A stretch of 64,000 bases of DNA from Moniliophthora roreri (Eukaryota > Basidiomycota > Agaricomycetes > Agaricales > Marasmiaceae), in the NCBI GenBank assembly GCA_001466705.2, contig LATX02000175.1, forward strand, positions 682,001 to 746,000. Reading direction: 5' to 3'. The position numbers were made by a program, and so were the translations under genes. This document shows positions 48,801 to 60,187 of this stretch, piece after piece (the first letter of the stretch is position 1; the number at the start of each line of letters is the position of its first letter). Below the pieces are notes generated by a model. That model made no database searches, had not been told where the DNA came from, and saw only the letters and a list, made by a program, of their open reading frames with translations.

Positions 48801-50901
48801 CGAGCGAGCGCCACGATTTTGCCCATCTGAAAACAATATTTCAGTAAAAGTCGTGTGTGCACAGATGTACGCACCAGTAGCGGAACGACGTCATGGTTGA
48901 CAGCTTTCTCTTCTCCGCTGGTTTCACTACCTTCACTGCCTTCGACATCCGTAGAATCCTCGACCCGCAGTCCACCGTGACACAAGAATGTCACTTGGAG
49001 AAGCAGCGCGGACATCCGATCCATATCTATCTCCATTTCCAGCCCACTACTTGTCTTCTTTGTAGAAGTGAAAGCAGGTTTGGAGTCGTGGTCGACATCC
49101 ATATCATCGGAAGCATCACCTGCATTGTCCTGTGTTATTCCGGAGGAAGCAGTGCTAGTACGATCGCTCTCCCATAACAAAATTGCCTGGTTACTGAGGT
49201 GATACCAGTACGCCGGGTCCAACCTTGGCCCGAGCTTTGGCGCATCAGATTGTTGAGAGGAAGATGCTTCCATGCTCATGTCAACCTGCATTCTATCGTC
49301 GTTATCTCTGGCAGGCGACGACGAAAATGTCCACTTCTGCTGATGTTTTGCCTCGCCAATGCCGATTGCAATAGCGATGCAGATCATCGCAAAGAAGGGA
49401 AGATTCGTCTCCAAGTGGCTCCTCGAGTCGTTTGCCTTCTCTTTCCCTTTACTACCAGAGGTAACGCCCTCTAAGCCGTCATTATTTAAGTATGACGAGG
49501 AAGGCGTGAGTAAGGGATTCCCATTCCTCATAGCTGCAGAAGGAGACGATGAAGGCCGATTACTACGATCCTTTTTGCCAACCAGGGACGAAGGTGTGAT
49601 CCCTAATATCTGTCTTGCCCTGGCAAGTTCCTCCTTCTCTCTCGGCGTTTTATGTTTCTCTTTCTTCTGGCGAGTGCCATCCTCTGATAGACAGCTTACA
49701 AAGATTTCCACCTTGTCTCGGAAGGTTTTCCAGTTGAGCCAAGGATGTGTCGACCCTAATGCCTCTTCGGCGAAGAGAAGAAGTTGACGAAGACCATAAC
49801 CAGCGATGCTGGCACCACAAAGTGGCTCTGAGGAGGTGGCCAGTGATCCGAAAGCATTGTATGTAAAGAGCGAAGACGCGCCATTTTGAGATGGACTAAT
49901 TTTGAACGGCGGACCTGGACCATGATGCGGCGACAATGGTGGCAGTAATGCTAGTAGTTCTGGTGTCACTCTGGCACCGAGGGATCGAGCTTGTCCAGGC
50001 TGTTCCGGAATGTAGTATATAGATGTTGGAGGCAATAATGATTGAACGGGAGCCGAATCCGATCTTGAGGTCATCCTCAAGTGCACGGGAGATGGTTCAG
50101 ATTTGACGGGCCCCCGTCTCGGCGCAGTAGCTGCCAATGTAGCCCGTCTCTTCTTCCTTGAATAGCTGGATCGCAAAACGCCCGGTTCGAGTTCGTTGAG
50201 CCAGGTTGCGGAGAGTTCTTCGAGGGGAATAGCAAGTGACGTATGATTAGTTGACATGGGTGCAGATCCATGAATTGATGACACGGATGCTCCTGGTGGT
50301 GGTGGTGGTGGTGGTGGTGGTACGGAAGAGGACGAAGACATTGAAGTCGAAGGTGCACATGGATATGATGGTTGGAATTGGCCCTCTGTAATTTGAGCTA
50401 ACATCGTCTCGACTTGAATAAGCCGGTTATTGAGTGAATGAAGGTCACTAGAAACTGATCGGAATAAAATTGGGAAGCAAATTACTGGTGGGACGTACAC
50501 TTTTTCTGCTGCAGCAGGTGAATATACGCATCTTGAGACTGTATCTCGTTTCTGGCAACTCCCACAAGGCGTTCTCCGGTCGCATTTCAGCTTGAGACGT
50601 TTGCACTACGAGAGATGTCAGACTTTCGGCGAAAGATCAAATGTTAGTTGAATAAACCTCTGCGCAAACCACCGTAATTCGGGATCGTATTTGCCTAGTA
50701 AACAGTAATAAGAAACATCAGTATCTCGTCTCGCATAAATGCAAAGAACACGTACGGCGCTGATGCAGGCACTTCCATCGTGGGGGAAACGGGGACTGGG
50801 GCAGGATGGTGGTGGTTAGCGTCAGAGGTAGGTACAGGACTTTCGGCTACCGGCACAACATCAAACAAAACTCTTTGACACGACTTGTGACATTTACTCA
50901 T
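45855..50901 (-). CDS. Large Zn2Cys6 transcription factor
   Basis: A fungal-type regulator of roughly 1,500 residues. The zinc cluster is assembled across an intron: VCAEC, then KRLKLKCDRRTPCGSCQKRD and later VSRC, giving the six Cys ligands. A short coiled-coil (LHSLNNRLIQVETMLAQITE) follows after a second intron, as in Gal4-like dimers. A poly-Pro run encoded by (GGT)9 and a long low-complexity region come next. The fungal-specific regulatory domain follows, with MRRRTWWFIMYYDLFVSDVS. The C-terminal third is disordered, rich in Ser/Pro/Gln/Tyr and ending NANGWGGS. An in-frame 48-base intron is likely at 48827-48874, joining DVVPLL to MGKIVALARQMRLHVDPDEY. The start is uncertain: ATG at 50901 (MSKCHKSCQRV) or 50778 (MEVPASAP). 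Targets are unknown. Confidence 0.85.
48827..48874 (-). other. Likely 48-base in-frame intron of the Zn2Cys6 gene
   Basis: The coding strand begins GTGCGTAC and ends TTTTCAG, contains no stop and has a length divisible by three. Its removal joins VPLL to MGKIVALARQMRLHVD, which matches the spacing usual in the fungal regulatory domain. If retained it would add 16 residues. Confidence 0.6.
50295..50321. repeat. (GGT)9 microsatellite
   Basis: Nine perfect GGT units encode the poly-Pro stretch near the N-terminus of the Zn2Cys6 protein (ACC repeats on the coding strand). Confidence 0.95.
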
Positions 50902-52843
50902 TCGTTTATCGTCAACTTTTACCTTAAACTCCCCGAAATTTTCCATCACACTGTTATGTATACAACGGGTACTTGGTGCAATTGGTATGATTCCCTTGAC
51001 CCTCATTTTCTTTTCCACAGGTTGCAGGGTGCCTGTGGGCGTGAGGATATTCGGTTACGTTGCCTATCTCTGGTCCTGGCTATCTCTGGTCCTGGCCCTG
51101 CCCTGTCATCCCCACGCGGAAATTCCCAGAGGTCCCGTTTCATAATTTTCATTTCTGCAGCTACAGTATGTATCTCCTTCCTTCTCTGTTCATTTCTGAA
51201 GGCGAAGCGATACAGTGTCCCCTCAGAGCCGAACTCGCCTCCCCCACGGCTCGAATAGCTACAGGAGCAATCCAAATCACCCATCCTTTCAAATTCTTCG
51301 CAGGGAGTCGGGTTCGCTCACAATAGCGCTCTCTGGTGCAGTGGAGATATGACCTATCACTTACCTCATAGTGGGAACTTCCATCTCAAAATCATGATCG
51401 AGGAAGCGTCAACTACTATCACCAAACAATCACCATTCCTTGTCACCAGCGCTTCCAGTCAGAAAGACCGACCGTTTACTGATGCCGCTGTTGTCATGTG
51501 GCGGACCCTCCCTTATCGTGTGGCCTGCCGCGTCCTATGTCAAGATCTAGATCCAAGCAGACTCGATATTCTTCTTTCCAGAGTTCTCTTGACGACATAT
51601 CAAATACTCCGCGTAATCCTTTCTGTTAGACTAGATCCTCGTTCAACAAAACCCCGCTTTCACGCTTGATGGATCCTGATGGCTGCCAATCATTTCGCAG
51701 CACTTGTTGATGGTTTTAATGGTCCTCCGAGTCTGTTTCACCCTTCGGCTGTTGACACGGAGCCTGACTAGGTTCAATTGTGGCTGCTCATCCAGCGGGC
51801 GTGGTCCATTCCACCTGCCGGCGTCCTTGATCTCAGCGTATGCGCAACCGTTTCTCACACTTTTTTCAATCAACGGCGACTTTCTTGAGGAATCACGACC
51901 CTGCAGATGTCACCGGTACCCGGTCCATATACACCTGTACTCGTGATATTGTCGACTTGCAGCGGGAAATACCCGCTGGTTTATTACCTTAAAAATAGCT
52001 GGAGGCTACCAATTAATTGGTCAAAGAACGGTGTTTGCTCTCTCTAGATTCAGCGAGGGACGCCCGTTTTACTGCGTTACGCTAGAGTGGAACTTTCCGG
52101 CTATTAGTATTACGCCATGATGGACATCCGATCAAGGGTGTATACCGTATACTGCGGCTATGACTCGAGCATGACAAACCTGTAATAGGCAGGCAGTCGC
52201 CACTCAGTAAGTCTACGTCTACCTTAAAACCTTGAATGGACATTGGACGCCATTCGACATCTCGACGGCGTTAGAGAGCTCGAGGCTTCGCGGGACTTCT
52301 AATAGTTTTGAGGTTGCGACCTGAAGACCCTGTTACCTCCAGCCTCCAGAATAAGACAAGACCTGCATCATACTTTTAACCTGGTCTATTGCCTCCAGAG
52401 TCCATGTCATAGTTCTGGCGACGTCAGAGCCCTGCTCGGTGTCCGAGGATGCGACAAGTCACTACAAAGTCCCTAGGCCAATGGTCCACTCTAAGAATGG
52501 AGATCTTTCGGTGAGATGAAACATGCCCTAAATTTCCTCCACTCACTACGGCTCCTTAGTCACCCCAGGGAGCGAGCGTCTTGACCTGATGTAGGCGACG
52601 ATTGACCCACACGCACCAATTGCCGTTCTTTGTTTACTACGCTCGTGTCAGCCCTGGTGTTTGCCTTGGAATGACTCGTACTCAGGCTCGCCAGACTAGT
52701 TCCGAGTCCGTTCTCTATGGAAGAATGGACTTACGACCCCATGCGCGCCACGCACAATCACTTTCCTTCTAATATTGATTGCTAAACAGCATGCGGCGAC
52801 TCCCGCCATTTGGAGGACGTCCTGAGAGTGATTAGAACTCATA
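50902..52843. other. Long intergenic region without recognised gene
   Basis: Nearly 2 kb. A plus-strand frame at 51349-51669 encodes 106 residues that I do not recognise. A 16-base tandem duplication (TATCTCTGGTCCTGGC twice) lies at about 51063-51098. The stretch 51950-52690 has stops in all frames and shows no transposon ends or conserved motifs that I can see. Confidence 0.45.
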
Positions 52844-54331
52844 TTATACACCATACGAAAAGAATGAAGAGAAGAACTTGATTGGTACATGCTGATGCTG
52901 AACTACACTGCATTGTCCGACCCCCTTTAGGCCTCCGTCATCAAGCTTCTCTTTTTGAACTGCTTCCAGAGTCCATCTTCGTCTCCACGATCTCCAACTG
53001 TATAACTGAATCATCTTGTGTGTTAAACACACTCTACACCGTAAACGTCTTTCAGTTCGCCTGCTCGGTACGAATTATGATGAGATAGAATGCTATGCAA
53101 AGGATTGGTAGCATCTTATGGCATGCAAAAGGAGTGTCTATCAGTATCATTCCCTTCGCCGTGATGGCTTACAGCGCTCGTACATACATACTGAATGTTC
53201 GACCCACTTACAAATACGGTCAGGGTGATGATTAGGAATATGGAGCATATTGTTCCAAAGTCAACAACAACTCTGCTAGGCTTCGTGAGGGTCGAGTTCT
53301 TTAGCCTGAATTGGTCGCCGCTAGAGTTGATGCGCTAGATTTTGAAAGCCAGAAGTCCCAGAATGGTTATGATCGTGTCATTGTCAATACCTTACGCTTC
53401 ATATCGGAAGACGGTACGAATCCGTGCTGACGATATTTGCAGCGAGGCACCAAAGAAGGCAGTTATCCAGTTTATTAGCTCAAGGACAGACGTAGGTTTT
53501 GATGGATGAGGAAGAGATTATACCATGCGCCGACGGGAGTGGCTAGTTGTCGTGTTAGCCAAAAAGTGACAGAGACAACGGCAGCACTCACAGATAAGAT
53601 CAAGCCAAAGCCACATAATGCAGGGGATAGCGGCCACTAACCACGAGTTCCACACAACGAAGCACCGGTACGCCTGCGTGAGAAATGGTCAGCGACGAAA
53701 CACAAGTCATCGAAAAGAACACATTATACTACAACCGCATCCGCGGGAACTGTGATACACATATACAACATTCCGCGTGCAATTATTGTCGGCCGACTAG
53801 GCTGCGAGAAGAAAATATCAGGCGATACAGAGTCGCGTAGGGTGATGAGTCCAAGAGCTGCATGAGCTGCGTCTGTCATCACAGTCTGTAAGGGGTTACA
53901 GTTAGCGAGCGAATAGGGCGGGCAGAAAAAGTGGAATGTACCGATGTGGCGAGTGTAAAGAACGCGAGCGCTAGTAGCACAAGCGTCTTGTTTAACTTGC
54001 GATTGAGTATGAATTTGGGTACCCTGAACAGTTCCTCGATTTGTGCCCGAACAGAGCAAGACCGCCACCTGAAGGAGCAGAAAATCAGGGCGCAGTCTTT
54101 AGCCGCTCAGAAAAGCGTGTCATAGCGTATAATCCCCACTCAACAGCCAGTGCAATCAAAACGGCCAAATCCGGGAAGAGACGGTCTAAGAATATGTTTA
54201 GCGTGCTAAGTACGCTCAAGTCCGACCTACTGAGCTTTCAATGCATCCAGAATATTACAGTCAGGGGATCAGTATGAGAAATTTTGGAGATCACCTTTGG
54301 GTTCACCAAGGCGAGACAACCACTTCGCCAT
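52844..54331 (-). CDS. Seven-helix-type agaricomycete membrane protein, possibly decayed
   Basis: Exons read in order give VPKFILNRKLNKTLVLLALA, a TAHF-type segment (TVMTDAAHAALGLITL), ARGMLYMCITVPADAVVAYR then CFVVWNSWLVAAIPCIMWLW, a helix around INWITAFFGASL, a basic loop RINSSGDQFRLKN, VVVDFGTICSIFLIITLTVF and a last helix MLPILCIAFYLIIIR. The AYRCFVVW block and the general order are those of uncharacterised multi-helix proteins abundant in agaricomycetes. The middle exon appears to change frame (FFGASL then AANIVSTDSY), and I could not find clean junctions for it or for the first exon, so the gene may be a pseudogene. Borders are approximate. Confidence 0.5.
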
Positions 54332-54406
54332 CTTATCGCCGTGGAATGTAGTGTGGAACGCGGTGTGGAATGCAGAAGCTATTATTGAAAATCCATTCTA
54401 GACAGT

Positions 54407-56167
54407 TCACTGTATTGCCCTCGCCTCCTCCACATACGTTTTCATCAAACCAACTACCTTCCTAAGATTCTGACTGAACTTGGCTGATATCGGTACCAAA
54501 TCCAACGTCTTCTCGACACCATCCTTCCCAACAGTTTTCAGTTCATCCTTGACAAACTCTTCCAACCTCCTCAGCTTCGCTTTGGCTTCCGCCACAGCTT
54601 CCGGAGTACCATCGCCACCCAATAAATCGGACTTATTGGCAATAACCATACGCGCTTTATGACCCATCCCTGGCTGATAATGTTCCAGCTCGTTCCTCAG
54701 AACAGCCAATTCATCCCAAGGTGCAGGTGCGGAGAAGTCCACCACATAAACAAGAGCAAGGGATCGTTCCATTGAACGAAGGAACGAGTGGCCCAAACCG
54801 ACATTTTCAGATGCTTGGGAGATAAGACCGGGGTTATCTGCTATTGTGAAGCGGAAGCTCTCAATGAGGTCGAACGAATGACCAGTTTCCGATGAAACTT
54901 GATTCCTTGTAAGAGCATGTGCGTATTCTCCTCTTTCCATCCTCTCGCGTTCTTTCTGCGCTTCCACGAGTGTCTCCTCGTGAATCACATGCGATGAAAG
55001 GCCGCCTTCGAACGTCCCATCCTCAGCCACACGAACTACGCCAACGATAGGGTTAAGAGTCGTAAACGCGTATCCAGCTACTTCTGTTTTGGCTCTGCCA
55101 CCCGTCAATGCACGTAGAAGCGTACTCTTCCCTGCGTTAGGCATCCCAACGAGGCCGATATCAGCAAGTAACTTCAATTCCAACTCCAACGTCATACGTT
55201 CTCCCTCCTGTCCCCTCGTTGCGAATTTTGGTGACCGGTTCTCCGAACTCTGAAAGTAAGGGTTTCCCTGACCACCCAGACCGCCCCGTGCAACCAAGTG
55301 ACCCAAAGCCTCTGTCCTAGGAAGACCCAGCGGTGCATTCGGATCTTTTTCGACTCGTTCGACTTTGTCCAGATCCAAGTATATGGGGTTTGCTTCACGT
55401 TTTCTGCGTTCCCACCTCCTTTCGCGTTCCGCTCGATACAATGCCTCTTCGGCTTCTTTGAACGTATCTCTCTCCACATTACTCTCAGCATATCTCGGAT
55501 AATGCACCCATCTTCTCTCCCTCATCTTTGCCTGCTTCTCTTCCGGCTCTAAGCCCTCCAGTGCCTCGGCTTCAGCCTCCCATTCATCTTTCGCTCTCCT
55601 CGGGTCTCCTCTTGGTATTTCTCGTACAATGGTGCCCAAAGGAACCTTGATGACTAACGGTGCACCGTTTTTACCATTCTGCCATGTACCCTGCCCATGA
55701 CCGCCCTGTTCGCCACGGACGCGTTTTGCAACAGAGGACAGAGTAGTCAATTCAGGTGTAGGTAGGATGTACACGTCTCCGCCTCGACCGCCGTTTCCGC
55801 CAGAAGGAGGCCCGAAGGGAAGGAATTTTTCACGGTGGAAGGCCGCGCAGCCGTTGCCACCTTTACCTGTATGAGGGGTGAGAATTTCTTCAGCGCATAA
55901 GACAGACGTTGTACCTCCACGAACGGTGATAATTAGATGATCCAGAAAACCTTGGCCCTGTGTGCTTTTAGGATGTGCTAAAAAAAGTGCGTCTGCGATG
56001 CTTACACCCTGCTGACGCTTCCATTCTGTTTTACGTTTCCGCTGATAGTTTTCATAGTCTTCATCATAATTTCTTGCAACAAATGTGGTGGAAAAGAATG
56101 CGGTAGTGTGTTTAGTGTTGAGAATGCGATGACATGGTATGGAGGGAACAGTCAGAGACCGAAACAT
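54407..56167 (-). CDS. MTG2: Mitochondrial Obg-family GTPase MTG2
   Basis: A GTPase needed for assembly of the mitochondrial large ribosomal subunit. Residues 1-35 look like a mitochondrial presequence (MFRSLTVPSIPCHRILNTKH). The Obg glycine-rich domain follows: KGGNGCAAFHREKFLPFGPP and GGNGGRGGDVY. The GTPase domain has G1 GMPNAGKST, G3 DNPG in ADNPGLISQASENVGLGHSF, G4 NKSD and G5 ISAK. An acidic/basic insert (about residues 195-275) splits the Obg fold, as in other fungal Mtg2. As read straight through it is 586 residues; a 48-base intron at 55867-55914 probably removes 16 residues between VRGG and KGGNGC. The start is chosen as the first in-frame ATG with a good presequence. It is head-to-head with an F-box gene 130 bases away. 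Confidence 0.94.
   Translation of the reverse strand: MFRSLTVPSIPCHRILNTKHTTAFFSTTFVARNYDEDYENYQRKRKTEWKRQQGVSIADALFLAHPKSTQGQGFLDHLIITVRGGTTSVLCAEEILTPHTGKGGNGCAAFHREKFLPFGPPSGGNGGRGGDVYILPTPELTTLSSVAKRVRGEQGGHGQGTWQNGKNGAPLVIKVPLGTIVREIPRGDPRRAKDEWEAEAEALEGLEPEEKQAKMRERRWVHYPRYAESNVERDTFKEAEEALYRAERERRWERRKREANPIYLDLDKVERVEKDPNAPLGLPRTEALGHLVARGGLGGQGNPYFQSSENRSPKFATRGQEGERMTLELELKLLADIGLVGMPNAGKSTLLRALTGGRAKTEVAGYAFTTLNPIVGVVRVAEDGTFEGGLSSHVIHEETLVEAQKERERMERGEYAHALTRNQVSSETGHSFDLIESFRFTIADNPGLISQASENVGLGHSFLRSMERSLALVYVVDFSAPAPWDELAVLRNELEHYQPGMGHKARMVIANKSDLLGGDGTPEAVAEAKAKLRRLEEFVKDELKTVGKDGVEKTLDLVPISAKFSQNLRKVVGLMKTYVEEARAIQ
55867..55914 (-). other. Likely 48-base in-frame intron of MTG2
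   Basis: The coding strand begins GTACAACG and ends CATACAG, has no stop and keeps frame. The encoded 16 residues would interrupt the first glycine-rich repeat of the Obg fold, where relatives read directly VR-x-GKGGxGC. Confidence 0.7.
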
Positions 56168-56297
56168 GGGATAAGCGCCCAGAAAAATTCTACCAGTGCA
56201 CCACCATCACCTGTGCGCTACGCTATGCATGAAACTGCCTATCGTCGCACCCTATAAATGACCCAAGCGACATCCGATACTCCCTACAATTTCTACC

Positions 56298-57639
56298 ATG
56301 ATTCGATTTGCAGTGAGTTACTTGCCGAAATTCCTAATCTTGCGCACTCAACATTATCGGCCATAGGACCTACCCTCAGATTACCCGCAAGAACTCATCG
56401 ATCGTATTATCGATTATTGTCGTGACGAACGACAAGATATTTTACAATGTAGTCTTGTAGCCAAAAAATGGCTACCTCGCACGAGATACCACCTCTTCTC
56501 TTCTCTGTCGATCGAGCCTTCACCCGAGGACTACCATAAACTCGTCATACTCCTCGCTAACCCCAATTGCACAATTCATCTATCCATTCGTGAGCTTATC
56601 TTTGGGGCCGCATTCCAAGCCCAACCCGTCCGCGAATGGCTAGACCCCATATTCGAACTTGCGAATAAAGAATGGGAATCTCTCACTTCTCTGGAATTTT
56701 CTTTCATGGACCTCCATACTGCCTGTTACGAGCTTCGGTCACTCAACCGCCTGACCAAATTCAAGAAGAGGATTACTCGTTTATCATTAATTCAGGTACC
56801 TGCCTTCGATAAACGCCAGGTACTTTCACTTCTCCAATTAATCGAGGCTTTCCCGGCTTTGAAAGCGCTGAAGCTCGACCCACTTATGGGTTCGATGCTC
56901 TCCAGTGATAGGGACTGGGACTGGGAGATATCTCATACACCTAATCAAACTCAATCACGCCTTACCGAATTGGACGTAACACCCACCACTCTATCTTGTC
57001 CAAAGGATTTCCCCTATCATTGGCTTTTTCAACGGCTCACGGCGACTGGAGCCAGTTCCTTAACAACGCTCAAATTCCGACTGGAGACTCTTGGAGGAGA
57101 CAGCGTTGTTTCATCTTTGGCGACCTACCTCCGTTCAACGGTGGGCTCTTCCCTGAAACACCTCACCCTCGTATCCGTGCCTAAGGTTTTCGGCGACAGC
57201 AAGAGGAATATTATTCAGGAACAGAGGGAGTCCATCAAATGCGCAGGTATGAATCCGGCCTTCACTCATGTCATCGACCCCTCATCCTTATGTCCTGCAT
57301 ACAGGATCCTTCTTTCGCCGCACGCCTAGCGTCCTCTCAAACACCAGCGGACTAGAAGACCTGGTTATGTTATCTGGAGCAGTGTTTCCTTTCCTAGAAC
57401 AAGTCAACCTCATCATACACCTCCAACTTGATAATGCCTGGTTCAAGTACTATACAGGTGGTAAAACCGAGGAAGAGATTCATGAAAGCAGCGTTGCTAA
57501 TCGGTTCAGAGTATTGCTCCCTCAATGTTGTGCTAGAGGCATTCTGCGGTTGGAAGGCAGGAAAGTGGTTATTCATGACTACCAATCATTGGAGGAGCCC
57601 GATTCAGATTATTATGATTCGGGTGAGGGTGAGGACTAG
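56298..57639 (+). CDS. F-box protein
   Basis: About 405 residues from three exons. A 15-base first exon (MIRFA, 56298-56312) joins through a 54-base intron to DLPSDYPQELIDRIIDYCRD at 56367; this gives the F-box DYPQELIDRII...CSLVAKKWLPRARYHLF. Irregular leucine-rich repeats follow (LTSLEFSFMDL, RITRLSLIQVPAF, LKALKLDPL, SLKHLTLVSVPKV). A second intron lies after SIKCAG, and the protein ends with an acidic tail SDYYDSGEGED. It resembles the many agaricomycete F-box genes thought to feed Skp1-Cullin ligases. It shares a 130-base promoter with MTG2. Substrate is unknown. Confidence 0.85.
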
Positions 57640-58338
57640 ATTTAGTACTATCACTATCTGGATATCTGGATCTCGTAGCGGCCTTGTATTATTACATAGA
57701 CTCTCGATACTTATTTCATCATTCAACCCATTTACCCTCTCCAAGTCGTATGTTTCCGAAAAATCTGAGCAAAGAGTGAGGTATTCGCCACTGTGAGCTC
57801 CCACGCGCGAGTCCTGTAACTCTTATTTCATGTATTGGAGCGATGCATCACGATTGGTCGCGCAAATACCTCTTCGAAAACTAGCATAATCCGTATGAAA
57901 GGTTCCTCAACCTCAAGATATCGCAACGCAGCTTATCCGTATGATCTGTAGCCTGCATTTAATTATGGGGTAATAACTGAACTAGTCGGTACTACAGGAG
58001 GGGTCGAGGAAAAGAAGGACTTATGGCTGGACCGAGGCTGAACGCCGAACGTATAGCTATTACAACTTACTTGTACAAAGGCACCCGCAGCCCACTTACG
58101 GCGGAAGGATACCGAATCCAAACAACCATCACTATCAGTCAATTTGACAAAATAAAAAGTCCAACAAAGGTTGCGAGTACATAACCGCCAGGGCTGCGAA
58201 CATACATAAGAATTCCAAGCACCGTGCCTCTAAGAAACATACAATCTCCCCAATGAGTTCAAATCCCCGTTCCCATCGAGCAGATCTTTGGATACGGGTA
58301 CCTGAGTTCCGGAAACAGACGAAAGAAAGCGGTACTTA
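57640..58338. other. Convergent intergenic region
   Basis: 700 bases between the F-box stop and the GH128 stop. No gene was recognised; a GTTCAAATC at 58257 was examined as a tRNA B-box and rejected. Confidence 0.5.
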
Positions 58339-59275
58339 CTAGTCCTCATACCCGCCGTAACCCTCTACAATGCTATCATCAATTTCGAGCGGACCGGTAG
58401 AAACTAAACGGTAACCTACACCAAATGCAAACCAAGCATACCTTTCCACCCAACTCGTCGCATCCAAAAAGGCAACGGTTAGTTTGAGAAATGTTTGTAC
58501 ATCTACCACCAGGTCATTTCACCTCGCCGGGTGGAGGGTGGAGGGTGGAGAGGGGTGTGCTCACCATTATCGTTCCCGGACGTACACCCAAACTCTGTAA
58601 CCCAAATCAGATACCCCGGAAACGTGACATGTACATCGTTGAGGTAATTGATAAAGTTTTGTGCGCCTTCACCGTACCTGACCAATTGCTTCGTCAGTCT
58701 ACCCTTCCTAGACAAACAAGGAACATATACCAATGCACCGCGATAAAGTCGATATCGCAAGATCGACATTGATCCAAAAAGGCGCGCAACCAAGCTTTCC
58801 CAGCCGGCGCAGGAGCAGATGAAATTGCTGGTGAACCGAGGCGTATACCTTGTTGTTTAAGAGGCTGAATGTGGGTTTCCCATAGCGTAGCGGCTTGGGA
58901 AGGAGAAATATTGGATTTACTTTGTAAATCAGGCTCATTGAATCCCTATCCACCATACCAGTTAGCCTCAGCTGCATCCTTACGATAGTCACTTACAAGA
59001 ATCGTTTTATACCCCTTTTGAACGACTAAATTGCGGAACGACTCGACGCCTTGAACACCCCATTGCATCGGTACGGGCTCGATACCCTGCGGAATAGCGG
59101 CGAGGGGGTCTACGGCCCAATTATATGTCCAAGAGATGGAGGTTCCATATGCTTTGGAGATATCTCGCATGTGTGCAGGTTCATTGGGATATGCGAGACC
59201 ACGTTTTGTATTTCTCGCGTTCGCCACGGTGACCGAGAGGCCTAGGATGAAGAGGAAGAAATAGGGGGCAAGCAT
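58339..59275 (-). CDS. Secreted GH128-type beta-1,3-glucanase (Asl1-like)
   Basis: A small extracellular or wall-bound glycoside hydrolase of about 250 residues. Residues 1-20 form a signal peptide (MLAPYFFLFILGLSVTVANA). The mature part starts RNTKRGLAYPN. The family's catalytic acid/base is in GFNEPDL and the nucleophile in IWVTEFGC, with FIAVHWYG between them. Four introns join in frame: after YKTIL, within VHW, after GNDN, and one more before the C-terminal exon. The protein ends ERYAWFAFGVGYRLVSTGPL and a short acidic tail GYGGYED. GH128 enzymes cut beta-1,3-glucan and are often linked to fruiting-body wall remodelling in mushrooms. That role is inferred here. Confidence 0.9.
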
Positions 59276-60187
59276 CGGGGCGGTGAATGAAGGGCATGAC
59301 GTTAGGAAGAGGCGTATAAGTAGGCGGACATGGGAGTCAAAAGAGGCTCAGGCTCAAACTTCGATAGGGAGGTTGGATTGCAAAATGGACATTGAGGGTC
59401 GTTGACCCAGCAACCGCGAAAGGTTCTTTGACGTGTCATGCAGCAGTAGAAGATTGTATTCGGTTGCGGGATTGCGAGAAGATGAGGACGAAGAGGAGAC
59501 GAGTCACAAGTGATTTTCTCGAAACTGCTGAATCGCTTCATACGTAGAAGAATGTTCTCCACGGCGTTGGATAATGGGATTGTTGTCCCAGAAGTTGAAT
59601 CGGAGGCAGAGTGGGCTGAAAAGATTTGGAACCGTCCATGGAATCGGTAGCGTGTAGAGGAACGGGCTGGCTCAGTTAAAGGCAAGTCGCCAGCAATTAC
59701 CCAAAGAGTTTAGTTTGGCTTTCACGCCTTTCAAACCAGCGCCGAGTCCCTGGCTGGCCATTGGGCCTTCCACACCCGTATACCTATCGACATGAGCGTC
59801 AGGTCCATCACGCATAACGGCCCAGTAAACTCAACTTGATCCCTCGTCCCACCCTCTGCTATCTCCCCAAAAAAGCAACTGTACAGAAGGTACAAGAAGA
59901 ACTAAGACGCAGGTTCGGACGTTCCTCCAAGAAAGGAGCTTCCATCGCCACAACTATCCCACCAGAACAGTCTCCCGAATTTGTTCCGCCGCCTCCTGTT
60001 TGTGGACCGAGCATTTGATTCTGTATCTTGTTCGAGTCTGAATATCATGAGGTTATGAAGGAAAACTACATGGCTTGTTGCGATCGATGGGAGTCTGTGC
60101 CAAAACTCAATCTATCGTCTATCTATCCCTCCCGACTCCCACAGGCTGCCAATTGCAAGCGCGCTGCGCTAGGTTCTGTTTGCTCCC
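59276..60187. other. Intergenic region with an orphan coding-like frame
   Basis: A plus-strand open frame at 59818-60018 ends PPEQSPEFVPPPPVCGPSI after a Lys/Arg-rich helix (QKVQEELRRRFGRSSKKGAS). It has protein-like codon choice but no ATG or obvious upstream exon, so it may be the last exon of a small gene or a remnant. A minus-strand frame at 59302-59685 is unrecognised. Confidence 0.35.

Noticed and set aside
51349..51669. 106-residue plus-strand frame as a gene
   Set aside because: Unrecognised, with no supporting promoter or exon context; kept only as a note in the intergenic entry.
58250..58280. GTTCAAATC resembling a tRNA B-box
   Set aside because: No A-box at the right distance and no acceptor-stem pairing around it.
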